From positions 1 through 55,945 of the forward strand of contig JAAYQU010000027.1 in the NCBI GenBank assembly GCA_012519055.1: DNA of 55,945 bases. The letters are read 5' to 3'. Below the pieces are notes generated by a model, which was not told the DNA's origin, made no database searches, and worked only from the letters and a program-made list of their open reading frames with translations. Shown piece after piece: positions 45,654 to 54,310 of this stretch. Positions within the stretch are counted from its first letter, which is position 1; every line of letters starts with the position of its first letter. The position numbers and the translations under genes were made by a program. The stretch comes from Bacteroidales bacterium. Lineage in GTDB: Bacteria; Bacteroidota; Bacteroidia; Bacteroidales; Salinivirgaceae.

Positions 45654-47660
45654 ATGAAGGCATTACGGCTGGTTATATTGCTTGTAGGAATTACTCTATT
45701 TTCGGGTTTAAATGCCCAAACGGTAGTTACCACAAAAGCTGATGAAGCACTGAATAAAGGAAAGTATTTCGAAGCTATTGACTTGTATAAATATGCATTT
45801 GCTAAGGCAAAAGACCCTTTAACAAAAAGATATATCAATTATCAGGTAGCTTGTTGTTACAAAATTATTAACGATTACAGACAGGCAGAATCATGGTTTA
45901 GAAAAGTAACCCGTAGAGATCCGCACTCAAACTTGGCATATTTATACTATGCCGAAGCCTTACATGCAAATGGTAATTACGATGCTGCAATAGAAAACTA
46001 CAAAAAATTCCTTGAGTTTGAACCATCAAGTCAACGCGGACAGCGTGGCCTTAAATCAGTTGAGTCAGCAAAAAAATGGACGGAAAATCCTACCCGACAC
46101 AAAGTCATTCCAATGTATTACTTCAACTCAAGAGAGAGTGATTATGGTGTAGCATACGCACGTGACAATTATCAAGGAGTATTTTTTACATCTGGGAATG
46201 ACAAATCTTCTGGAGGAAAAATTAACCCTGTAACCGGTCAATATTATTCCGATATTTTCACATCGGTAATAGATAGGAAAGGAAATTGGTCAAAACCAGA
46301 ACCTATTGATGGAGAAGTGAATACCGATTATGAAGAGGGAGCGTTGTGTACAAATGCCAAAGCAAATACAATGTGGTTTACATCAATGAGACCAAATGAC
46401 AGAGGAAAGCTTACAACACAAATATATGTATCGAAAAAGCAGGGCTTATCTTGGGGAAAAGCAGAAAGAGTACCTCTTTTTGAATCAGACTCAATTGCAG
46501 TAGGTCATCCTGCAATATCACCAGATGAAAATACACTTTACTTTGTAACAAATATGCCAGGAGGACAAGGAGGAAAAGATATATGGTATTCAACCTTCGA
46601 GGGCGGACAGTGGAGCAGACCAAAAAATTTAGGTCCTGAAATAAATACCCCCGGTGACGAAGTTTTTCCATATGTACACGCAGATGGTACTCTATATTTC
46701 AGTTCAGATGGACATTTAGGCATGGGAGGGTTAGATATTTTTAGTGCCAGTAAAGTTGATGGAAAATGGGAAGTCAAAAATTTGCAATATCCAATTAACT
46801 CTGTTAGAGATGATTTTGGGATTGTATTTGAATCGGAAAAAGAGAGAGGTTACCTTTCATCAAATAGACCAGAATCACGAGGAAAAGATGATATCTTCCA
46901 ATTTACACTCCCTCCGCTTGAGTTTAAAATGATGTTAACCGTAAAAAGTGAACGCACCAACGACGGAATATCAGATGCTGCAGTTAACATTATTGGAAGC
47001 GACGGTACTAATGAAACAAAATCAACAGAACAAAACGGAACACTTACTGTAAATCTTAATCCAAATACAGATTATCGCATTATAACTAGGAAAGGGGGCT
47101 TCCTTGCAGGTAGAGGAAAAGAGTCTACATTCGGGATTACTGAAAACAAAACAATCACACCCGTTATTTACATGACACCAAACGATGCTCCCAGACTAGT
47201 AAACGTTATGTACGACTTTGGAAAATGGGACTTAAGACCTGAGTCAATGACAGCATTGGAGGAACTTGTGGAAATTTTACGCGACGACAACCCTAATATT
47301 ACTATTGAGCTTAGTGCTCACACAGATGCTCGTGGTAGTGCCGAATTTAATAAAGACCTTTCGCAAAAACGCGCGCAATCGGTTGTCGACTTTTTAGTTC
47401 TATACGGAATCGATATCGAACGTCTTACAGCTGTAGGATATGGAAAAGAGAGACCGAAATTAATTACCCCAAAAGAGGCAGCCGATTTTGAAACAATGCC
47501 GGGATACGAATTTTTGAAATCTGGAGTTATTTTGACTGAAACATATATTAACAGTCTCCCCTTGGAAGAGATGCAGGAGATCGCTCATAGTCTCAATCGT
47601 AGAACCGAGTTTAGGGTTACTGGAACCGATTACGTACCTCGTATCAGAAGAAGAAAATAA
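45654..47660 (+). CDS. porE: PorE-like T9SS envelope protein (TPR, PD40 propeller, CRD, OmpA)
   Basis: The 668-residue protein has a signal peptide, TPR repeats at about 25-135 (YFEAIDLYKYAFAKAK, AESWFRKVTRRDP) and a WD40/PD40 beta-propeller at about 150-420 (GHPAISPDENTLYFVTNMPG; YFSSDGHLGMGGLDIFSAS). A carboxypeptidase-regulatory-like domain at about 425-505 and an OmpA domain at about 515-660 follow, the latter with SAHTDARGSAEFNKDLSQKR, the D and R that bind peptidoglycan. This four-domain order and length match PorE of Porphyromonas gingivalis, which links the T9SS to peptidoglycan. No lipobox is visible, unlike some relatives. Several paralogues of this architecture can occur, so the name is probable rather than certain. 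Confidence 0.75.
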   Translation: MKALRLVILLVGITLFSGLNAQTVVTTKADEALNKGKYFEAIDLYKYAFAKAKDPLTKRYINYQVACCYKIINDYRQAESWFRKVTRRDPHSNLAYLYYAEALHANGNYDAAIENYKKFLEFEPSSQRGQRGLKSVESAKKWTENPTRHKVIPMYYFNSRESDYGVAYARDNYQGVFFTSGNDKSSGGKINPVTGQYYSDIFTSVIDRKGNWSKPEPIDGEVNTDYEEGALCTNAKANTMWFTSMRPNDRGKLTTQIYVSKKQGLSWGKAERVPLFESDSIAVGHPAISPDENTLYFVTNMPGGQGGKDIWYSTFEGGQWSRPKNLGPEINTPGDEVFPYVHADGTLYFSSDGHLGMGGLDIFSASKVDGKWEVKNLQYPINSVRDDFGIVFESEKERGYLSSNRPESRGKDDIFQFTLPPLEFKMMLTVKSERTNDGISDAAVNIIGSDGTNETKSTEQNGTLTVNLNPNTDYRIITRKGGFLAGRGKESTFGITENKTITPVIYMTPNDAPRLVNVMYDFGKWDLRPESMTALEELVEILRDDNPNITIELSAHTDARGSAEFNKDLSQKRAQSVVDFLVLYGIDIERLTAVGYGKERPKLITPKEAADFETMPGYEFLKSGVILTETYINSLPLEEMQEIAHSLNRRTEFRVTGTDYVPRIRRRK

Positions 47661-47664
47661 ACAC

Positions 47665-47700
47665 AAACGGCATCTGATTTTAGATGCCGTTTTTATTTTT
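47665..47700 (+). terminator. Intrinsic terminator after the porE-like gene
   Basis: An 11-bp perfect stem (AAACGGCATCT at 47665-47675 with AGATGCCGTTT at 47682-47692) is followed by TTATTTTT. It starts 5 nt after the stop codon. Confidence 0.85.
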
Positions 47701-47739
47701 AATCTATTTTGATTAAATTTGTGTTAAACCTTAAATTAT

Positions 47740-48429
47740 ATGTCAATGAAAAAAGTTGTTGTATTATCAGGAGCCGGGATGTCGGCAGAAAGTGGAATTC
47801 GTACATTCCGCGATATGGGCGGATTATGGGAAGAATACGATGTTATGGAAGTTGCAAGCCCGGAAGGTTGGAGAAAAGACCCCGAACTTGTAACAAAGTT
47901 TTATAACGATAGAAGAAAACAGTTGGAAACATCTAAGCCAAATGCAGGCCATATAGATCTGGCAAAAGCCGAAGAAAAATACGATATCCACATAATTACA
48001 CAAAATGTTGACAATTTGCACGAAAGGGCTGGTAGCTCAAAAGTTCTCCATTTGCACGGAGAGCTTACAAAAGTCCGTTCGACATATGATGATAGTTTGG
48101 TTTATGATATTGGATACAAAGAGATTAAAATAGGCGACAAATGCGAAAAAGGATACCAGCTGCGTCCTGATATTGTTTGGTTTGGCGAAGCTGTACCTGC
48201 AATTTCAGAAGCTGCAGAAATATCGAGTACAGCAGAAGTCTTTATAATTATTGGAACCTCGATGAATGTTTATCCTGCCGCAGGACTTATTAACTATGTT
48301 CCAAGAGGTGTACCTATTTTTGTAGTTGATCCTAATCCAATTGCGGTATCGTCTTACCCAAATATCACATTTGTTAAAGAACCTGCCTCTACAGGAGTGA
48401 AAAAGGTTTTTGAGATGTTGGAACCGTAA
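47740..48429 (+). CDS. cobB: Sir2-family NAD-dependent protein deacylase (zinc-less)
   Basis: The 229-residue sirtuin has GAGMSAESGIRTFRD (11-25), ITQNVDNLHERAG (86-98), the catalytic histidine in LHLHGEL (H106) and GTSMNVYPAAGL. FYNDRR at 54-59 gives Y55 and R58, the Tyr/Arg pair of class III sirtuins that prefer succinyl- or malonyl-lysine. The zinc module is reduced: only one cysteine (KCEKGYQLRP) remains where four are usual. It removes acyl groups from lysines using NAD and gives nicotinamide. A second possible start lies two codons downstream. Confidence 0.9.
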   Translation: MSMKKVVVLSGAGMSAESGIRTFRDMGGLWEEYDVMEVASPEGWRKDPELVTKFYNDRRKQLETSKPNAGHIDLAKAEEKYDIHIITQNVDNLHERAGSSKVLHLHGELTKVRSTYDDSLVYDIGYKEIKIGDKCEKGYQLRPDIVWFGEAVPAISEAAEISSTAEVFIIIGTSMNVYPAAGLINYVPRGVPIFVVDPNPIAVSSYPNITFVKEPASTGVKKVFEMLEP

Positions 48430-48513
48430 AGTGAGAGGTAAAAGGTAAAAGATTCATGTAATAGTTAATTGCTTACTTCGACTGTGCTCAGCGCAACGCT
48501 TTTAACTTTTAAC

Positions 48514-49002
48514 TCAAATTGCTACCCATAATTCCCTGACAAATACCCAGATTATATAACCGGAAATCATAAATTTTAGCAATGTCCCAAAAACAAAGCC
48601 GCCAAAGGTTGCCAAGCTGCCTTTTACGGCTTTTTTTGCATCTGATGAAACTGTTATCTCCCCGATATAAGCCCCAACTAATGGTCCTATTATTATCCCT
48701 ATCGGAGGGAAAAATATTAGTCCAACTATCAAACCTATAGTAGCACCCCAAGTTGCTCGCTTAGAGGCGCCTGATTTTTTCACAAACCATATGGGCAAAA
48801 AATAATCGAGAACTGTAACTATTACTGTAACTGCAAATAAAATCCATAACAATTGGTTATCAATATCTACCAAATCAGTCCATTCTAAAAGCATTAGAGC
48901 CAAGAAAGATAAAGGTGGTCCCGGAATTACCGGAACAATGCAACCTACAAGTCCCCCAATCAGAAAAATAATTCCGAGAATTATTAAGAGCGTGTCAATC
49001 AT
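48514..49002 (-). CDS. DUF456 family membrane protein
   Basis: The 162-residue protein has about five membrane segments, with GCIVPVIPGPPLSFLALM near the N-terminus and GLIVGLIFFPPIGIIIGPLV then GAYIGE in the middle, the DUF456 hallmark. The function of the family is unknown. Its start overlaps the end of the flippase-like gene by 8 bp, so they form an operon. It lies 84 bp from the convergent sirtuin gene; the gap holds AGGTAAAAGGTAAAAG and ACTTCGACTGTGCTCAG intergenic motifs. Confidence 0.88.
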   Translation of the reverse strand: MIDTLLIILGIIFLIGGLVGCIVPVIPGPPLSFLALMLLEWTDLVDIDNQLLWILFAVTVIVTVLDYFLPIWFVKKSGASKRATWGATIGLIVGLIFFPPIGIIIGPLVGAYIGEITVSSDAKKAVKGSLATFGGFVFGTLLKFMISGYIIWVFVRELWVAI

Positions 49003-49981
49003 ATTTTTTTGTTTTTAAAGAGTTTAGCATAATAGAACCTATAACAGAAGGGATCACCAGATTGAATACCCACATAGCAAGTGAAGCAGAAATAATGCCA
49101 ACATCATTACTGTTAAAAACAGAGAGAAACGCAACACTCAATGCGCTTCTAACAGCTGGTTCGGCAAATGTCAAAATAGGAAGCAAAGCCATAACCAAAT
49201 ACATTATACCAACACCGTAAAATGTCTCGATAAATGGAATTTGAGCATCGAAAATTTTCAGCAACAACCAAAATTGAACTATAAACACCAAATATCTGCA
49301 AAAGCTTAAACACCACACTTTTATGGTTAAAGGTATTGTCCAGTATGATATAAAATCGCGAATAGGTTGAATTATAGTACGTTTAAACCATGTAGGATTT
49401 AAAATAAAAAATAGAAGTGAAAAAATTAGGACTAATAGAATAAGGAAAAATATTATTACAAATAGATTTATTTTGCCAAAATCAAGCTGAAAGGGGAGCT
49501 CGTTGCTTTTTTGCCAAAAATAGAGAGCAAAAGCACCAAATATTAACGTTACAGACAGCTGCAGAATATTTGCAAATACAGTAGCAACGACTGATTTAAC
49601 TCTAAACTTCGAGGGTATAACCCAAATGCGACCTACGTACTCTCCCGACCTATTGGGAGTAAAAATCGCAACCGACAAACCGAATAAAACTCCCAGAAAT
49701 GATTTTGGAAACGATATTTTATGAAATCCTGAAAGAGAAAATTTCCATTTGTAACTCTCTAATCCCCAATTGACAAACACAAGTGTCAGAACTAAAGTTA
49801 TTTGCAGTAAAAAGTTGTTATCAATTGAGATATAAAACAGACGGCTGACATTGAAAAAGTCATCAAAAATAAAACGATAGAGTATATAGCCCCATGATAC
49901 TACAAGTATTAAACGTTTTGTTAATACGGCAACCCATTGAGGAATTTTGCTTGTAGGAAATTCGTTTTTAACTCTTTCCAA
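48995..49981 (-). CDS. Lysylphosphatidylglycerol-synthase-type (UPF0104) membrane protein
   Basis: The 328-residue protein has about eight membrane segments and the motif AIFTPNRSGEYVGR (about 118-131), found in the flippase half of MprF and in the stand-alone AglD/UPF0104 family. A C-terminal SALSVAFLSVF and LAMWVFNLVIPS fit as well. No cytoplasmic lysyl-transferase domain is attached, so it does not aminoacylate lipids. Lipid or glycolipid translocation across the inner membrane is the usual guess. It leads the two-gene operon with the DUF456 gene. Confidence 0.82.
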   Translation of the reverse strand: MERVKNEFPTSKIPQWVAVLTKRLILVVSWGYILYRFIFDDFFNVSRLFYISIDNNFLLQITLVLTLVFVNWGLESYKWKFSLSGFHKISFPKSFLGVLFGLSVAIFTPNRSGEYVGRIWVIPSKFRVKSVVATVFANILQLSVTLIFGAFALYFWQKSNELPFQLDFGKINLFVIIFFLILLVLIFSLLFFILNPTWFKRTIIQPIRDFISYWTIPLTIKVWCLSFCRYLVFIVQFWLLLKIFDAQIPFIETFYGVGIMYLVMALLPILTFAEPAVRSALSVAFLSVFNSNDVGIISASLAMWVFNLVIPSVIGSIMLNSLKTKKYD

Positions 49982-50190
49982 AACTTGTCAATTTAAGTGA
50001 AGCAACAAATATATTGATAATTTGTAGTTGTTTACAACAAAAAATCACTCCAACTTGTCTGCTTACTAAAATATTAGTTTGCCAAATCTATCGTATCTGT
50101 TTTTCTTCAAATATTCAAACATATCCCTAACAATATTTTTGACTTGTGCAAATAAAAAAGCAATTTTTTAACGTTTTTTTAACAAAATAC

Positions 50191-50221
50191 TTGACAAATC
50201 AATTTTTATTCTTTAGATTTG
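50191..50221 (+). promoter_or_regulatory. Promoter of the tandem propeller genes
   Basis: TTG (50191-50193), a 20-bp spacer and TAGATTTG (50214-50221) match the -33 and -7 boxes. Transcription would start near 50228, leaving a leader of about 140 nt. Confidence 0.65.
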
Positions 50222-50272
50222 ACAGGAATAATGCGCAACTCAAACTGCACTTTTTTGTGATTAAACAAAATA

Positions 50273-50308
50273 ACACGATCTCCCTGTTTTTGACAGAGAG
50301 ATGGGTGT
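50273..50308 (+). promoter_or_regulatory. Leader-RNA hairpin
   Basis: ATCTCCCTGT (50278-50287) pairs with ACAGAGAGAT (50293-50302) with one C/A mismatch, and ACAC/GTGT extends the stem. It lies between the promoter and the start codon and has no T run, so it may affect mRNA stability or translation. Confidence 0.45.
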
Positions 50309-50366
50309 GCGTTTGAATATTAGATTAAAACTGTTTTAAGCATGTAGCACACCAAAAACAAATACC

Positions 50367-51788
50367 ATGAAAAACAAAATATCCAACATATCACTAACCT
50401 TATACTGCCTACTGTTATTTGCTATTTTAATAGCTCCAAAAACCACAAAGGCGCAAGAGTGGAGCGAACCAATAACCATATTTCAAGGAACTTATTATGC
50501 AGAAGATCTTGATTTTGTAATTGACAACAATAACCATATACACGTTGTATGGGAATACTATATGTCTGATAACCTTAGAAAAATACTATATTCAAAATCA
50601 ACCGATCAAGGAGAAACTTGGAGCGAACCTTACGATATAGTTAATAATATATCTCTTTGGATGTGCGGTCCTAAAATAGCTGTTGGACCTGATAATAAGC
50701 TATATGTTACATATACTTATAATGCAAGTACTGAAACCACATCTAGGATACATATGCAAATTTTTGATGGCAATATATGGGGAGAGCCAATAGATATAAG
50801 CGAAGGTATGAGTAGTTCCCACGAAAGCAGTTTAGTAATGGATAAAAGAGGAATACTACATATATTTTGGCACCGTTTTTCAACACGGGAACTTCTATAT
50901 CGAACATATTCAAATGGTGATTTTAGTCCTATTTCTAGGCCATATCCAAGTGACAAAAGAGTTTCTAACACTAAAGTCCAACTTGACAAATATAATAATA
51001 TACACGCGATAACAAGCGAACTTTCACAATCTGGTGTATCACATATTACTTACTTTAAAAAAGTGAGAAACATATGGACATATCCGGATTCTGTATGCAA
51101 ACCGCGATATGTTAGCATGAGCTTGGCTATCGGAAAAAACTGTGAACCACATATTGTTTGGGTTTCAAGGGCAAATTATATGGATACAACACATTACACA
51201 ACACTAATTGATAACCGATGGCAAACATCTGTACTTACACCTAAACGTAGCAATAAACATTCATTGATTGTAGAGCTAAATGGCACTGTACATATTGTGC
51301 AAAGTGAGGAAACAGGAACAGGGTACAACCAGATGCATTATACATTACAAAACGCTATTTGTGTATCTCAAATAATTGAATCTGGAGAACGAAAATTTTA
51401 CAACCACAAGCTTGTTACTAAAGACACATTACTGTACCTCATGTTTTTCAATAGTCCATCCTCTAATTCCAATATTCGGCTTTTAATAAGAAAACTTAAA
51501 ATTGAAAATCAAAACCCAAATAGTATAGAACAAACAGCAGATTTAAAAGGTTTTACTTTACGTGTTTTTCCAAATCCCTCTAAAATTCATAAGGGAATAA
51601 AAATAGAAACAAACTCAACAAGCAGTGTGCAAGTGGAGATTTATAATATAAAAGGCTTTTTGGTTTTTAAAACAACTGCACCACCGTCCCAAAATATTAT
51701 GGAAACAAAAATACCGCCAGGAGTATATTTAGTTAAAGCAGTATCGGATAAACAGGTAAAAACAGAAACAATAGTAATAACCGAATAG
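50367..51788 (+). CDS. T9SS-exported beta-propeller (sialidase/BNR-like) protein, copy 1
   Basis: The 473-residue protein has a signal peptide (about 1-29, ending TKAQ) followed by EWSEPITI. The body shows repeats of the BNR/sialidase propeller type: HIHVVWEYY with STDQGETWSEPYDI, then ILHIFWHRF, HIVWVS and TVHIVQSEE at regular spacing of about 45-60 residues. No sialidase arginine triad or catalytic Asp can be assigned, so it is more likely a binding module than an enzyme. The last 80 residues are a type A T9SS sorting domain (LRVFPNPSKI; PPGVYLVKA). A paralogue of equal length begins 16 bp downstream. Confidence 0.8.
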   Translation: MKNKISNISLTLYCLLLFAILIAPKTTKAQEWSEPITIFQGTYYAEDLDFVIDNNNHIHVVWEYYMSDNLRKILYSKSTDQGETWSEPYDIVNNISLWMCGPKIAVGPDNKLYVTYTYNASTETTSRIHMQIFDGNIWGEPIDISEGMSSSHESSLVMDKRGILHIFWHRFSTRELLYRTYSNGDFSPISRPYPSDKRVSNTKVQLDKYNNIHAITSELSQSGVSHITYFKKVRNIWTYPDSVCKPRYVSMSLAIGKNCEPHIVWVSRANYMDTTHYTTLIDNRWQTSVLTPKRSNKHSLIVELNGTVHIVQSEETGTGYNQMHYTLQNAICVSQIIESGERKFYNHKLVTKDTLLYLMFFNSPSSNSNIRLLIRKLKIENQNPNSIEQTADLKGFTLRVFPNPSKIHKGIKIETNSTSSVQVEIYNIKGFLVFKTTAPPSQNIMETKIPPGVYLVKAVSDKQVKTETIVITE

Positions 51789-51804
51789 ATAAAAAACAAA
51801 CACC

Positions 51805-53226
51805 ATGTGCTATAGGATATCTAATTTACTACTTGCTTTTTACGGTTTATTGCTGTTCGCTATTTTAATAACTCCCCAGAAAGCAAAAGCGCAAGAATGG
51901 AGCGAACCGGTTTATATAACTACCCCATATGATATGATATATATCAGCCAATCGGATATGATAATTGATAAAAATGGAGTGTTGCACGTTGTATGGGTTC
52001 AGCGCTTTGGGAGTACAACAAATTCCTTTTTGGTATATATTAAATCAATAAACCAGGGGCAGGACTGGACAGAGCCTATAACATTAACATTGGGTATCGG
52101 GTATTTGATTTATAATCCTATACTTGCCTTGTATAGCGATAATACAGTTTTATTATCATATTTTTCGCTAAAAACGGAGGTTGAACAATCTAGAATATTT
52201 TTAAAGAAATTAGAAGGGGATATATGGGGTGATGAGATTGCAGTTAACGGCTCACATGATTATCGTTATTGGCTTCGCACTCACTGCTTAGCAATAGATA
52301 GTAACGACAAAGCATATATTTTATGGCCCAAAGCAGATTTATCTTGCTCTTTGATTGTTATCTATTTTAATAATCAATTTAGTACTATAGTTCAAGGTCC
52401 AACAGACAATGCGAAAAGATTTACAACAGGGAAAGCTATGTTTGATAAAAATGATGTTTTGCATTATTCGGGTTTTCGGGGTAACACAATTGGTTATTCT
52501 TACTACAGTAACGGACAATGGCTACCCTTTAACTTAGTTGATGATAGTTATAAATACCACGATTTTACATTAGATAAAGACTCTATCCCCTACTTTGTTC
52601 TCAATTCTGTTATAGATGGAGGTTCAACAATGTTTGGAAATTATTATAGGAACAGATGGCATTTTGAGAAAATTGCCTCTGGATATAGTGAGTCACACTC
52701 TCTGTTTATTGAGCAGAATGGCACAAAGCATATTGCGGGAGGTTGGGGCAATTCGTTAAAATATTATAGAAATAATAATGATGGTTGGACAGATACCCTT
52801 TTAGAATCAAAGCAGCCTATTTTTAATAAACTTCTTGCAAAGGACTCACTATTGTATTTACTTAGTAATATAAGGATCAACGATGAACGTACATATTTAG
52901 AAATTAGAAAATTGGCTATTGAAAACCAGGTAGGCATTCAAGAACAGCCACGGTTAGTAGATAAGACAATTAATATATATCCTAATCCTGCAAGAGAAAC
53001 GGTAAATATAAACTTCTTTTCTCCGGAAGGGCAAGCAACAATAAAAATAATAAACTTACAGGGCAAACAAATTTACTCAACTACTGTTAAAAATTCCAAT
53101 ATGGGCATATTTGATTTTCAATGGAATAGAGAGTGTACTAAAGGTAATGTTGCCCCTACAGGAATTTATTTTGTGGTTATTCAAACAGGTGAGCAGGTGT
53201 TTGCGGAGAAGTTAGTTTTATTCTAA
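51805..53226 (+). CDS. T9SS-exported beta-propeller protein, copy 2
   Basis: This 473-residue paralogue of the upstream gene shares its signal region (LLLFAILI, then KAQEWSEP) and propeller strands such as GVLHVVWVQRF, INQGQDWTEPI and GTKHIAGGWG. Overall identity is moderate and the sorting domain differs: it reads INIYPNPARE and ends NVAPTGIYFVVIQTG then FAEKLVLF. The two arose by tandem duplication and then diverged, and both should reach the cell surface by T9SS. The 16-bp gap implies one transcript from the promoter at 50191. Confidence 0.8.
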   Translation: MCYRISNLLLAFYGLLLFAILITPQKAKAQEWSEPVYITTPYDMIYISQSDMIIDKNGVLHVVWVQRFGSTTNSFLVYIKSINQGQDWTEPITLTLGIGYLIYNPILALYSDNTVLLSYFSLKTEVEQSRIFLKKLEGDIWGDEIAVNGSHDYRYWLRTHCLAIDSNDKAYILWPKADLSCSLIVIYFNNQFSTIVQGPTDNAKRFTTGKAMFDKNDVLHYSGFRGNTIGYSYYSNGQWLPFNLVDDSYKYHDFTLDKDSIPYFVLNSVIDGGSTMFGNYYRNRWHFEKIASGYSESHSLFIEQNGTKHIAGGWGNSLKYYRNNNDGWTDTLLESKQPIFNKLLAKDSLLYLLSNIRINDERTYLEIRKLAIENQVGIQEQPRLVDKTINIYPNPARETVNINFFSPEGQATIKIINLQGKQIYSTTVKNSNMGIFDFQWNRECTKGNVAPTGIYFVVIQTGEQVFAEKLVLF

Positions 53227-53249
53227 AGAAAAAAAGATAGCCTTTTAGC

Positions 53250-53954
53250 TTAATCTTTAGCTGCACCAATAGTTGCCACCGAAACAACTGTCCCTTCTAT
53301 CTCTAAAACAGTGTGGATACACGCCTCTAAAGTTGAGCCAGTGGTTATAATATCATCGACAAGCAAAATATGTTTATCGCGGATTGCTTGGGGGTCAACG
53401 ACTTTAAAGATATTTTCTACATTTTTCCACCGCTCAAATTTGCTCTTTTTGGTTTGAGTTGAAGTTTCAAGCGTTCGCTGTACCGATTTGGTATTGACGG
53501 GTTTACCCATCGCTTTTCCAATCCCTTGTGCAATCCACTCAGCTTGGTTGTAACCGCGTTTTCTCTCTTTTTTGATGTGTAATGGAATGGGAACTATTAC
53601 GTCTATTTCATTGAATACAGAGTTTTTAAGTTCGTTACCAAATTCATGACCTAAAACAAACCCTATCTCCTTTTGTCCATGATATTTTAATTTGAATATC
53701 ATTTGTTGTAACTTGCTTTCTTTGTGGTAAAAACAATACGCTGTAGCATATCTTACTAACACCCTACCCCAAAATATTTGCTCAATTACATTATCACGTT
53801 GGTTATGAAAATTTGTGCGATGCAAATTGTACAAACAGTGTAAACAAACCTGACTTTCGCCCTTTATTAATGGATTGCCACAGCCTGCACAAAGCCTTGG
53901 ATAAAAGAGATTTACTACATCCTCAAAAATTGATATTTCACGTAATTTTACCAC
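53250..53954 (-). CDS. comF: ComF family phosphoribosyltransferase-like protein
   Basis: The 234-residue protein has an N-terminal zinc finger (C22, C25, C37, C40: LCAGC and CLHC) and a type I PRTase domain with PIPLHIKKERKRGYNQAE and the PRPP loop ILLVDDIITTGSTLEAC. ComF acts in DNA uptake in competent bacteria; in Bacteroidota the homologue is widespread, and its role may be competence or nucleotide metabolism. It overlaps yraN by 7 bp. Confidence 0.9.
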   Translation of the reverse strand: MVKLREISIFEDVVNLFYPRLCAGCGNPLIKGESQVCLHCLYNLHRTNFHNQRDNVIEQIFWGRVLVRYATAYCFYHKESKLQQMIFKLKYHGQKEIGFVLGHEFGNELKNSVFNEIDVIVPIPLHIKKERKRGYNQAEWIAQGIGKAMGKPVNTKSVQRTLETSTQTKKSKFERWKNVENIFKVVDPQAIRDKHILLVDDIITTGSTLEACIHTVLEIEGTVVSVATIGAAKD

Positions 53955-54310
53955 TGTGGAGTTACTGCGTTTTCGTAATGTTTAATCCAATGTTTATTGC
54001 CTTTTACATATATCGAAATCAGGTCAATTCGTGATTCCATTTCAATATCATTTGCTTTTATATAAGTGTCAGCAGCATTTATAAGCTGCTTTTGTTTGGC
54101 ACGCGTCATACTATCTTCGGGCGTTGATATCGGACTTGGTGTACGTGTTTTTACTTCAACAAATACCAACGTATTATCCTTAACTGCAATAATATCAACC
54201 TCGTATTTTCTGAAACGCCAATTGGTACACCTAATTTGAAATCCTGCGTTTCTTAAATATTTAAGGGCTAACTCTTCGCCATATTTACCTAAATCGTTGT
54301 GTTCAGCCAT
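53948..54310 (-). CDS. yraN: YraN family (UPF0102) endonuclease-fold protein
   Basis: The 120-residue protein starts HNDLGKYGEELALKYL and has the restriction-endonuclease-like core NWRFRKYEVDIIAVKDN then LVFVEVKTR, giving the D...ExK catalytic pattern. Family members are thought to process branched or damaged DNA. It overlaps both neighbours (8 bp with ldcA, 7 bp with comF), so the three genes form one operon transcribed from ldcA. Confidence 0.9.
   Translation of the reverse strand: MAEHNDLGKYGEELALKYLRNAGFQIRCTNWRFRKYEVDIIAVKDNTLVFVEVKTRTPSPISTPEDSMTRAKQKQLINAADTYIKANDIEMESRIDLISIYVKGNKHWIKHYENAVTPQW

Larger units (their letters stand above)
49982..50366. other. Intergenic region, divergent promoters
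   Basis: This 385-bp AT-rich gap separates the flippase-like gene (minus) from the tandem T9SS cargo genes (plus). It contains the promoter at 50191-50221 and a leader hairpin at 50273-50308. No gene is seen. Confidence 0.6.
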
